The notes beneath the pieces were generated by a model that had not been told where the DNA came from, made no database searches, and saw only the letters and a program-made list of their open reading frames with translations. From Nocardia alba NBRC 108234 (GTDB lineage: Bacteria; Actinomycetota; Actinomycetes; Mycobacteriales; Mycobacteriaceae), in NCBI RefSeq assembly GCF_001612665.1, contig NZ_BDAX01000007.1, positions 81,855 to 145,854 of the forward strand: a DNA stretch of 64,000 nt, in the 5' to 3' direction. Positions within the stretch are counted from its first letter, which is position 1. Every line of letters begins with the position of its first letter. This document shows, one piece after another, positions 18,691 to 27,041 of this stretch. Both the position numbers and the translations under genes were made by a program.

Positions 18691-19719
18691 TCAGCCCTTA
18701 CCGCTGCGCGGCAGACCTATCGGCGGCGGAATCTGCTCGACCCGAATTCGCTGCCGGAAAACCCAATAGGTCCACCCCTGATAAATCAGCACCACCGGCG
18801 TAGCGAGCAACGCCGCCCAGCTCATCACCTTCAACGTATACGGCGACGAGGACGCATTGTGGATGGTGAGGTCGTAGAGCGAGCTGATGGTCGACGGCAA
18901 GACATTCGGAAACATCGACCCGATGATCAACACCGTCGCCGAGACGACACCGAGCGTCGTGCCGACAAAGGCCCACCCGTCCCGCCCCGCGAAATTCGCC
19001 ACCGCAGCGAGCGCGAGTCCGAGCACCGCGGTCACCAACACGATCCAGGTCCACCCGGCGCCATAGGCGAGCTGGGTCCACACTCCGAATCCGCCGACCA
19101 CCACCGCGGTGGGAATCAGCAGCGACCGCGCGATCCGCAATGCGTCGGTGCGAACCTCACCCGCTGTTTTGAGTACCAGGAACACCGCACCGTGCAGTGC
19201 GAACAGCACAGCGGTGGTGACACCGCCCAGTAGCGCATACGGGCTGAGTAGCTCCCCGACCGACCCGACGATCTGCTTTTCCGCGTTCAACGGCACGCCC
19301 CGCACCATATTCGCGAACAACCATCCCCAGATCATCGCCGGAATCCACGACCCGATCCCGATGCCGATATCGCACCAGGCCCGCCATTTCGGATCATTGA
19401 TCTTGCCCCGGTATTCGATCGCGCACACCCGCAGAATCAGGGCGACGAGCAGGAGCAGCAGCGCCAGATAGAACCCGGAGAACATGCTGGCGTACCACTC
19501 GGGAAACGCCGCGAACAGCGCACCGGCGGCGGTGATCAGCCATACCTCGTTGCCGTCCCAAACCGGCCCGATCGTATTGAGCACGACGCGCCTGCGGGTG
19601 TCGGACCCCTTACCGAGAATCGGCATCAGCATGCCGACGCCGAAGTCGAATCCCTCCAGCACGAAATAGCCGGTGAACAGCACACCGATGAGGAGGAACC
19701 AGAACTGTTGCAGATCCAT
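18691..19719 (-). CDS. cydB: Cytochrome bd quinol oxidase subunit II
   Basis: CydB is the structural partner subunit of the cytochrome bd menaquinol oxidase, a high-affinity terminal oxidase used at low oxygen or under respiratory stress. The 342-aa protein starts MDLQQFWFLLIGVLFTGYF, continues with the family motif LEGFDFGVGMLMP, and has about nine membrane spans. Other marks are GPVWDGNEVWLITAAGALFA and FPEWYA. It lies 9 nt behind cydA and 3 nt ahead of cydD. The C-terminal end (QRIRVEQIPPPIGLPRSGKG) is short and basic. Identification is secure. Confidence 0.96.
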   Translation of the reverse strand: MDLQQFWFLLIGVLFTGYFVLEGFDFGVGMLMPILGKGSDTRRRVVLNTIGPVWDGNEVWLITAAGALFAAFPEWYASMFSGFYLALLLLLVALILRVCAIEYRGKINDPKWRAWCDIGIGIGSWIPAMIWGWLFANMVRGVPLNAEKQIVGSVGELLSPYALLGGVTTAVLFALHGAVFLVLKTAGEVRTDALRIARSLLIPTAVVVGGFGVWTQLAYGAGWTWIVLVTAVLGLALAAVANFAGRDGWAFVGTTLGVVSATVLIIGSMFPNVLPSTISSLYDLTIHNASSSPYTLKVMSWAALLATPVVLIYQGWTYWVFRQRIRVEQIPPPIGLPRSGKG

Positions 19720-19728
19720 CGTCGGCTC

Positions 19729-21183
19729 CTAGTAGGCGAAGGAGAGTTGGGGGGTGTCGGTGCTGTCCGGGCTTTCGGCGTGCCCCTCGGTATCCGGCCC
19801 CGCGACGACATACCGGCGCATCAGGTAGCACCACACCACCGCGAGCGCCCCGTAGAGCAGGGTGAACACCGCGAGCGAGAACAGCACGGTCCCGGCGGAG
19901 TGTTCGGAGACCGCCTGCTGCACCGTCATGCGAATGTTCGGATCACCGGTCGGATTCGGCACCACCGCCCATGGCTGACGGCCCATCTCGGTGAACACCC
20001 AGCCCGCGCTGTTGGCCAGGAACGGGGTGGGGATCGCGAGCAGGCTCAGCCAGGAGAACCATCGCTGATCCGGCACCCGGCCACCGCGCGTCAGCCAGAA
20101 CCCGACCAACAGCAGCAGCACCGACCCGCCTGCCAGCCCGATCATGGCGCGGAAGGACCAGTAGGTGACGAACAGGTTGGGTCGGTAGTCACCGGGCCCG
20201 TACGCGACGTTGTAGGTCTTCTGCAGATCGACGACACCCTCGAGGGTCACCCCGGTGAACTCGCCCTCGGCTAGATAGGGCAGCACATAGGGCACCTCGA
20301 GCACGTGGATCACACCGTCGCAATTGTTGTGCGTGCCCACGGTGAGAACGGAGAAATCGGGGTCGGTCGCCGTGTGGCACAACGATTCCGCCGATGCCAT
20401 CTTCATCGGTTGCTGTTCGAACATCAGCTTGCCCTGGATATCGCCGGTGAAGATCAAGGCGACGCCGGACAGCGCAACCACCACGAGCGCGAATCGTCCC
20501 GCCGGACGCCACATCGTCCGCGCCTGTTCGTATTTCGCCGGATCCCCGCTGCGCGCGTTGCGTACCATCCACCAGCCCGCGATGCCCGCGACGAAGGTGC
20601 CCGCGGTGAGAAACGCGCCGGCGACCACGTGCGGGAAGGCGGCCAGTGTCGTGTTGTTGGTGAGCAGCGCCGCGATGCTCTCCAGCTCGGCACGTCCCGT
20701 TTCCGGGTTGTATCGGGCGCCCACCGGATGCTGCATGAACGAATTGGCGGCGATGATGAAATACGCCGACGCGTTCACGCCGATGGCGACGATCCAGATC
20801 GTCGCCAGATGCACGAGTTTGGGCAAACGGGTCCACCCGAAGATCCACAACCCGATGAACGTCGACTCCATGAAGAAGGCGATCAGCGCTTCCAGAGCCA
20901 GCGGCGCGCCGAAGACGTCGCCGATGAAGCGGGAGTATTCGCTCCAGTTCATCCCGAACTGGAATTCCTGCACGATGCCGGTCGCGACGCCGAGGGCGAA
21001 ATTGATCAGGAACAGCTTGCCGAAGAATTTGGTCAGCCGGTACCAGCGTTCGTCGCCCGTGATCACCCAGGCGGTCTGCATCGTCGCGATCAGCGGAGCG
21101 AGTCCGATGGTCAGCGGGACGAACAGAAAGTGATAGACGGTCGTGATCCCGAACTGCCACCGGGAGACATCAAGGGTGTCCAT
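19729..21183 (-). CDS. cydA: Cytochrome bd quinol oxidase subunit I
   Basis: CydA carries the three hemes and oxidises menaquinol on its outer face, reducing oxygen to water. The 484-aa protein has about nine spans. Axial ligands are visible: His18 in TTVYHFLFVPLTIG, His in FPHVVAGAFLTAG, and the GRQPW motif with its nearby ligand segment in EMGRQPWAVVPNP. The Q-loop is of the short type and retains the Lys and Glu of KLMFEQQPMKMASAE. The ribosome binding site GGAGG precedes the ATG by 4 nt. An inverted repeat 13 nt upstream of the ATG is a candidate operator. It is the first gene of cydABDC. Confidence 0.97.
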   Translation of the reverse strand: MDTLDVSRWQFGITTVYHFLFVPLTIGLAPLIATMQTAWVITGDERWYRLTKFFGKLFLINFALGVATGIVQEFQFGMNWSEYSRFIGDVFGAPLALEALIAFFMESTFIGLWIFGWTRLPKLVHLATIWIVAIGVNASAYFIIAANSFMQHPVGARYNPETGRAELESIAALLTNNTTLAAFPHVVAGAFLTAGTFVAGIAGWWMVRNARSGDPAKYEQARTMWRPAGRFALVVVALSGVALIFTGDIQGKLMFEQQPMKMASAESLCHTATDPDFSVLTVGTHNNCDGVIHVLEVPYVLPYLAEGEFTGVTLEGVVDLQKTYNVAYGPGDYRPNLFVTYWSFRAMIGLAGGSVLLLLVGFWLTRGGRVPDQRWFSWLSLLAIPTPFLANSAGWVFTEMGRQPWAVVPNPTGDPNIRMTVQQAVSEHSAGTVLFSLAVFTLLYGALAVVWCYLMRRYVVAGPDTEGHAESPDSTDTPQLSFAY

Positions 21184-21195
21184 CCGACCTCCACC

Positions 21196-21236
21196 GATCT
21201 ACTACGACAATCTTCTACGACGATGTGTAGTAGATC
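21196..21236 (-). promoter_or_regulatory. Inverted and direct repeats upstream of cydA
   Basis: A perfect 10-bp inverted repeat, GATCTACTAC (21196-21205) with GTAGTAGATC (21227-21236), flanks 21 bp. Inside and at its edge CTACGAC is repeated directly (21202-21208, 21215-21221; 13 bp apart). The block starts 13 nt upstream of the cydA ATG and ends just before a possible promoter. It is a plausible binding site for the regulator of cydABDC. It does not resemble the Rex consensus of Streptomyces. Confidence 0.5.
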
Positions 21237-21331
21237 GTACGCGCAGAATCACCCCGTTCCGACGTGACAACCGCCACGACGCACGGAACCCCTTCCCGCA
21301 GGGGCACGCCCACCCGTGCCCCACACACGGA

Positions 21332-22237
21332 TCACCAGTCTCCGATGGTCCCCGGCCGTTCGATCCCGAGATCGACCATGTCGATGATCTCCTGCGCGTT
21401 GTCCGGCGCCGACAAGCGAATTCCGTCGAGCTGGTTCACTCGCGCGGCGAGGGTGATGCTCGACAACAGCCATATGCTGTCACAGTCGAAAAGGTCTGCG
21501 GTGAACAGTGTCTGGTACTTGCACTCCCAGCCCGCCTTCTCCGCGACATTGAACAGCGCGCGCTGGGTGACACCGGGCAGCACGCCACTCTTGGCGGGCA
21601 CGGTGATCAGTTGCTTGCCGCGAGCGATCACCACCGTCGAGCGCGGGCCCTCCAGCACCTTGTGCTCGGTGCTGTGGAAGATCACGTCCTCGGCGCCCAT
21701 CCGCCGCGCGAACCGCAACGCGGCCATATTGGTCGCGTAGGACAGCGTCTTCGCGCCGAGCAACTGCCACGGCGCCGCCTGCGCGAGGTCGACCGAGATG
21801 CCGCGCGCCAGCGACATCACCTTCACCCCATCGGCGCGCGCCGTCGCGACCCGCTCGGGAACCGGGGAGACGAGCACATACGCGGTGGGCTGCGGGTCCT
21901 CCGGCGCCAACGCCGAGCGCGGCGCGTCGAATTCCGAGTCGCGGCCGCGCGTGTAGATCAGCCGCAACATCCCCTCCTCTTCCGAGCCCCATTCCTTCAC
22001 CGCCAGCTCGACCGCCGAACGCCACCTCGACAGGCCCGGTTCCGGTAGTTCCAACGCCTGCGCCGACCGGCGAAGCCGCGCCAGGTGGAATTCCAGCGCG
22101 GTGGCCGTGCCGCCGCGCACCAAAATCGTTTCGAATACTCCGTCGCCACGAAGTGCGCCGATATCGTCGGCATACAGTGACGGCACGTTCGCGTCGGCGA
22201 CCGTCCCGTCGAGTGTCACAAGAACCCGTTCTCCCAT
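21332..22237 (-). CDS. pabC: Aminodeoxychorismate lyase-like PLP enzyme (class IV aminotransferase fold)
   Basis: Enzymes of this type release pyruvate from 4-amino-4-deoxychorismate to give p-aminobenzoate for folate synthesis; close relatives are D-amino-acid or branched-chain aminotransferases. The 301-aa protein has the fold-type IV pattern: DDIGALRGDGVFETILV near the start, the PLP Lys in GAKTLSYATNMAALRFA, and the phosphate-binding segment around VLEGPRSTVVIA. The following segment is GVLPGVTQRALF. The corresponding gene in M. tuberculosis (Rv0812) sits beside the nitrobindin and ygfZ genes; here cydABDC lies between it and the nitrobindin. The neighbouring ygfZ encodes a folate-dependent protein, which supports a folate role. 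An exact choice between lyase and transaminase is not possible from sequence alone. Confidence 0.82.
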   Translation of the reverse strand: MGERVLVTLDGTVADANVPSLYADDIGALRGDGVFETILVRGGTATALEFHLARLRRSAQALELPEPGLSRWRSAVELAVKEWGSEEEGMLRLIYTRGRDSEFDAPRSALAPEDPQPTAYVLVSPVPERVATARADGVKVMSLARGISVDLAQAAPWQLLGAKTLSYATNMAALRFARRMGAEDVIFHSTEHKVLEGPRSTVVIARGKQLITVPAKSGVLPGVTQRALFNVAEKAGWECKYQTLFTADLFDCDSIWLLSSITLAARVNQLDGIRLSAPDNAQEIIDMVDLGIERPGTIGDW

Positions 22238-22346
22238 GCGCCGAGCGTAGGCGTTATCGCTCCGTTATGCCTACGGCTACCTCGAATCGAGGTCGCGACG
22301 CGCGCCGCGAAGACGACCACGTGCGGCGCGTGTCGGTAGACGCGCC

Positions 22347-22352
22347 TACAGT
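22347..22352 (+). promoter_or_regulatory. -10 element of ygfZ, leaderless start
   Basis: TACAGT ends 7 nt before GTG 22360. The spacing decides the start codon, because earlier in-frame starts encode only unconserved Arg-rich sequence. Confidence 0.6.
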
Positions 22353-22359
22353 GGGTGTC

Positions 22360-23463
22360 GTGTCACAGGTCGTCTCCCCCAGTCCTGTTCTGCATACCCC
22401 GGGTGCCGTCGCGGGTGCGCCAGATACCCCGGACGCCGCGGTCGCCTGGCATTACGGTGATCCCTTCGGTGAGCAGAAGGCTGCCGCGCAGCGGGTCGCG
22501 GTCGTGGATCGCTCCCATCGCAGCGTCGCCACCATCACCGGCGCGGAGCGCCTGAGCTGGCTGCACACCATCACCAGTCAGCACATCGCCGCACTGCCCG
22601 ACGGGCACAGCGCCGAGAATCTCGACCTCGATCTCAACGGCCGGGTCCTGCACCATTTCGTGCTCACCGACCTCGACGGCACCGTCTGGCTCGATACCGA
22701 GGCCGCGCGCGGCGCCGACCTGCTGTCGTTCCTGACGAAGATGGTGTTCTGGGCCGACGCCAAACCCGCGCCCGCCCCTGATCACGCCGTGCTGAGCCTG
22801 CTGGGCCCCCGGGTGGACACGCTGCTCGACGCCCTGGGTATCGCGCAACTGCCCGATACCTACGTCGCCACGCCGCTGCCCGGCGGTGGATTCCTACGGC
22901 GGATGCCGGACTCCTTCGACCTGCTCGTGCCGAGGGCCGAGCTGTCGGCCTGGTGGACCAGGCTCACCGCGGCCGGGGCAGCGCCGGCGGGCATGTGGGC
23001 CTACGAAGCCCTGCGGGTGGCCGCGCTGCGGCCCCGCATCGGCGTCGACACCGACGAACGCACCATCCCGCACGAGGCCCGCTGGATCGGCGGCATCGAC
23101 GAGCACGGGGCCGTACACCTCAACAAGGGGTGCTATCGCGGCCAGGAAACCGTGGCCCGGGTGCACAACCTCGGCAAGCCGCCACGCAATCTCGTGCTGC
23201 TGCACCTGGACGGCTCGGCCGACGAGCGCCCCTCGACCGGCGATGACGTGACCGCGGGCGGTCGCACCGTCGGGCGCCTGGGCACCGTCATCGACCACTA
23301 CGAACTCGGCCCGATCGCCCTTGCCCTGGTCAAGCGTTCGGTCCCCGCGGGCACCGAACTGGTGGTGGGCAGCATGGCCGCCGCCATCGACCCCGACTCG
23401 GTCCCCGCCGACGACACCGTGCAGGCGGGCCGCGCGGCCGTCGACCGGTTGCGCGGGCGATGA
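22360..23463 (+). CDS. ygfZ: Folate-binding protein YgfZ (GcvT-like)
   Basis: YgfZ is a tetrahydrofolate-dependent factor that helps maintain certain Fe-S enzymes, including the radical-SAM tRNA methylthiolase MiaB in E. coli. From GTG 22360 the protein is 367 aa. It has the GcvT-like fold and the diagnostic motif KGCYRGQE near residue 256, whose Cys is essential in E. coli. The N-terminal domain includes AVVDRSHRSVATITGAERLSWLH split over two conserved blocks. The GTG start is chosen because TACAGT lies 7 nt upstream. The stop codon overlaps the next gene as ATGA. Confidence 0.92.
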   Translation: MSQVVSPSPVLHTPGAVAGAPDTPDAAVAWHYGDPFGEQKAAAQRVAVVDRSHRSVATITGAERLSWLHTITSQHIAALPDGHSAENLDLDLNGRVLHHFVLTDLDGTVWLDTEAARGADLLSFLTKMVFWADAKPAPAPDHAVLSLLGPRVDTLLDALGIAQLPDTYVATPLPGGGFLRRMPDSFDLLVPRAELSAWWTRLTAAGAAPAGMWAYEALRVAALRPRIGVDTDERTIPHEARWIGGIDEHGAVHLNKGCYRGQETVARVHNLGKPPRNLVLLHLDGSADERPSTGDDVTAGGRTVGRLGTVIDHYELGPIALALVKRSVPAGTELVVGSMAAAIDPDSVPADDTVQAGRAAVDRLRGR

Positions 23464-24143
23464 ACCGTCCGGTCATGCGCGTCGGCGACACCGGCCGCGT
23501 CGAGGCCGTGTGTGTGGTGCACGCCGAGATCGAGGTGCGCACGCGGGTCGGCCGCTCCGCCATCGACAAGCGCCCGGTCGCGGGCAGGGTGGCGGTCGCC
23601 GCGCTCGGCCTCGCTGGTGATCACGTGTGCGATACCGCCCACCACGGCGGCCTCGACCAGGCCGTGTACGCCTACGCCGACGAAGACGCCCGCCGCTGGG
23701 CAGACGAACTCGACCGCGAACTGCCCGCGGGCTGGTTCGGCGAGAATCTGCGCCTGACCGGCCTGCCGGTGAGCGACGCGGTGATCGGCGCGCACTGGAC
23801 GATCGGCGACACCCTGCTCGAGGTCAGCGCGCCCCGCGTCCCCTGCGCCACCTTCCAGCAGTGGTCCGGCGAACAGCGCTGGGTGAAACGCTTCGCCCTG
23901 AGATCCGACACCGGCGCGTACTTCCGCGTGCTGACCGAGGGCACGATCGGCGCGGGCGACGAAGTCCGCGTCGTCCACGTCCCCGAACACGGCGTCACCG
24001 TCCGCGACCTGTTCACCGGCGCCGACCCCGCCCGCCTCGAACGCCTGCGCGCCGAGGAGCCGACCATCTCCACCGACGTCCACATGCAGATCGACCGCCA
24101 CACCCGAAAACGCACCGGCGCCACCGTGGAGGTCGAGGCATGA
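23460..24143 (+). CDS. MOSC domain protein (YiiM-like)
   Basis: MOSC domains bind molybdenum cofactor or carry sulfur for its sulfuration. YiiM-type proteins are stand-alone and reduce N-hydroxylated compounds in E. coli. The 227-aa protein has the N-terminal strand region, then HHGGLDQAVYAYADED, the stretch WFGENLRLTG, and the conserved Cys in SAPRVPCATFQQW. A C-terminal helical YiiM-type extension ends with the DVHMQIDRHTRKRTG segment. The start overlaps the ygfZ stop codon and the asparaginase gene follows after 19 nt. The substrate is unknown. Confidence 0.88.
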   Translation: MNRPVMRVGDTGRVEAVCVVHAEIEVRTRVGRSAIDKRPVAGRVAVAALGLAGDHVCDTAHHGGLDQAVYAYADEDARRWADELDRELPAGWFGENLRLTGLPVSDAVIGAHWTIGDTLLEVSAPRVPCATFQQWSGEQRWVKRFALRSDTGAYFRVLTEGTIGAGDEVRVVHVPEHGVTVRDLFTGADPARLERLRAEEPTISTDVHMQIDRHTRKRTGATVEVEA

Positions 24144-24162
24144 GCATCCCGAGGGGGACAGC

Positions 24163-25113
24163 ATGAGTGTGGAACTGGTCGAAGTGGTCCGATCCGGCTT
24201 CCGTGAGTGCGTGCACCGCGGTTCGGTCGTCATTCTCGATGCCTTCGGCACCCCCACCCTCGAACTCGGCGAGATCCACGGCCCCATCTTCCCGCGCTCC
24301 ACGAACAAGCCCATGCAGGCACTTGCTCTGCTGCGCAACGGTTTCGACCCCGTCGACGACGACGAACTCACCATCGCCACCGCCTCCCACTTCGGCGAAC
24401 CCGACCACATCGCCCTCGTGCGCCGCCTGCTCGACCGCTTCGGCTTCACCGCCGCCGACCTCGCCTGCCCGCCCGACCTGCCGATCGAGGAGAAAGCCCG
24501 CGCCGCCGCGATCACCGGCGCCGGCGCGAGCCCGCTGTACATGAACTGCTCCGGCAAACACGCCGCGATGCTGGCGACCTGCGCGATCAACGATTGGCCG
24601 CGCACCGGATACCTCGAGATCGACCACCCGCTGCAGCAGGCGGTCCTGGCCACCGTCGCCGACGTCACCGGCGAACCGGAGACCGATCTGGGCATCGACG
24701 GCTGCGGCCTGCCGATCGTGCCCGTCTCGCTGATCAACCTCGCGCGCGCGTTCGCCGGCTTCACCACGGCCGAGTCCGGTACCGCGCCGCGCCGGATCGC
24801 CGATGCCGTTCGGGCGAATCCACGAGTGATTTCCGGCACGAGCGGCCCGGATCTACTGGCCATGTCGGCGACCCCCGGACTGTTCTGCAAGATCGGCGCC
24901 GACGGTGTGCACGCGGGTGCGCTACCCGACGGACGGGCCTTCGCGTACAAGATCGAAGACGGTCACGATCGGGCCCGGATGCCTCTGACGCTGGCGATTC
25001 TGCGCGAACTGGGTGTCGAGTGGACCGATCAGCACACGCAACTCGCGGCCACCGCGGTGTTCGGCGGCGACGCCAGAGTCGGGGTGATCCGCGCGATTCC
25101 GGGAGTCATCTGA
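24163..25113 (+). CDS. L-asparaginase II family protein (Asparaginase_II, rhizobial type)
   Basis: Members of this family hydrolyse asparagine to aspartate and ammonia and are unrelated to E. coli AnsA/AnsB; they belong to a beta-lactamase-like serine hydrolase group. The 316-aa protein shows RSGFRECVHRGSVVILD at the start, PRSTNKPMQALAL with the Ser-Thr-x-Lys-like element, SHFGEPDHIALV, MNCSGKHAAMLATC, and IDGCGLPIVPVSL. The ribosome binding site GAGGGGG precedes the ATG. It is third in the ygfZ-MOSC-asparaginase run. The family is clear; activity is inferred. Confidence 0.9.
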   Translation: MSVELVEVVRSGFRECVHRGSVVILDAFGTPTLELGEIHGPIFPRSTNKPMQALALLRNGFDPVDDDELTIATASHFGEPDHIALVRRLLDRFGFTAADLACPPDLPIEEKARAAAITGAGASPLYMNCSGKHAAMLATCAINDWPRTGYLEIDHPLQQAVLATVADVTGEPETDLGIDGCGLPIVPVSLINLARAFAGFTTAESGTAPRRIADAVRANPRVISGTSGPDLLAMSATPGLFCKIGADGVHAGALPDGRAFAYKIEDGHDRARMPLTLAILRELGVEWTDQHTQLAATAVFGGDARVGVIRAIPGVI

Positions 25114-25190
25114 GACCGGGCGGTCTGGGCGAAGAAGGGGCAAACCGGGGCGCTTCGACAGGTCTTCACCCACTCCTGGGAGCGCGACGC

Positions 25191-25218
25191 CCTGACACAC
25201 GCTAAAGTGTCTGTCAGG
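25191..25218. promoter_or_regulatory. Inverted repeat upstream of the DUF3073 gene
   Basis: CCTGACA (25191-25197) and TGTCAGG (25212-25218) form 7-bp arms, with an inner CAC/GTG match around GCTAAA. An AT-rich TATTAAT (25224-25230) just downstream could be the -10 of DUF3073, which would place the repeat over the -35 region. Confidence 0.35.
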
Positions 25219-25288
25219 AAGAGTATTAATTCGAACGGGGCCGCCAACAAACCCCAGGCCGCCCCGCAGTGACGCGAGGGGGTCAGCC

Positions 25289-25516
25289 ATGGGCCGTGGC
25301 CGGGCTAAGGCAAAGCAGACCAAAGTCGCACGTGAGCTCAAGTACAGCTCCGCGCCGACGGACTTCGCGAGCCTTCAGCGCGAGCTGTCGGATAGCGATG
25401 CTTCGCCCTACTCCCAACCCAGGAGTAGTGCAGTGCTGTCCGATGAGCACGATGCGGACGAGTCGCCGTCTCGTTGGAACGACGAGGACGACGGCTACGA
25501 CAGCTGGCGCCGCTGA
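25289..25516 (+). CDS. DUF3073 small charged protein
   Basis: This 75-aa cytoplasmic protein is made of a basic N-terminal half (MGRGRAKAKQTKVARELKYS) and an acidic, Ser/Asp-rich second half ending DDGYDSWRR. This is the DUF3073 family, conserved through Actinobacteria and always small. The basic head suggests nucleic-acid or ribosome contact, but no function is known. The gene has a long 5' region (175 nt after the asparaginase stop codon) with its own promoter-like elements, a strong ribosome binding site (GAGGGGG) and a strong terminator. That points to a highly expressed monocistronic unit. Confidence 0.85.
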   Translation: MGRGRAKAKQTKVARELKYSSAPTDFASLQRELSDSDASPYSQPRSSAVLSDEHDADESPSRWNDEDDGYDSWRR

Positions 25517-25529
25517 CCTGACAGCGACG

Positions 25530-25558
25530 AAGGGGGAGGCCGAGCGGGCCTCCCCCTT
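25530..25558 (+). terminator. DUF3073 terminator hairpin
   Basis: A 12-bp stem, AAGGGGGAGGCC with its complement, and a 5-nt loop start 13 bp after the stop codon. Confidence 0.85.
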
Positions 25559-25765
25559 CCAGCCGTTCTCAGGTGAGTGACGACAGGCTCGCAGTAGCAG
25601 TTACGGTGAATACCTGAATACGCGACGAGCGTCCTGTGCATGCACAGGGCGCTCGTCGTCTTCGTCGCCTCGGGGCCCCGACCACCCCGAGCCGACGGGC
25701 AAACCCTCCTGCCATGGGGTTAACCACAGAGTGACTGGACAAACGTGGCCGGACAAACCCTGAAC
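25559..25765. other. Non-coding spacer with hairpin and short repeats, DUF3073 to purM
   Basis: The gap between the two convergent genes is 301 bp, more than termination needs. Apart from the hairpins, it holds short direct repeats of the form GGACAAAC or GGGCAAAC near 25697, 25736 and 25751. I see no protein gene or known RNA in it. Confidence 0.5.
25623..25658. terminator. Second hairpin between DUF3073 and purM
   Basis: The arms CGACGAGCGTCCTGTG and CACAGGGCGCTCGTCG pair fully, counting one T-G pair, with a 4-nt loop. It lies between two other terminators and belongs to no evident gene. It may be a backup terminator, or end a very short transcript from the TACGGT at about 25601-25606. Confidence 0.55.
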
Positions 25766-25807
25766 GCACTGAGCCGGGTCGCGATGACTCGCGACCCGGC
25801 TCAGTGC
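25766..25807 (-). terminator. purM terminator hairpin
   Basis: A perfect 19-bp stem (25766-25784 with 25789-25807) and a 4-nt loop start 10 bp beyond the purM stop codon on the minus strand. Confidence 0.88.
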
Positions 25808-25817
25808 ACAGCGGAGA

Positions 25818-26897
<1,080 letters not shown>

Positions 26898-27041
26898 TGT
26901 GGGGGAAAGCTCCAAACCGAATCGGCGGATAGATGCCTGATAACTCTAAGTGATCCGCCAGTCCGGGTGTCGTGCGGCTCCTCGGTCATTGTTCCAGCTC
27001 GGTGGCGAATGTGGCGGCGATCTCGGTGCGACGGCGATGCG

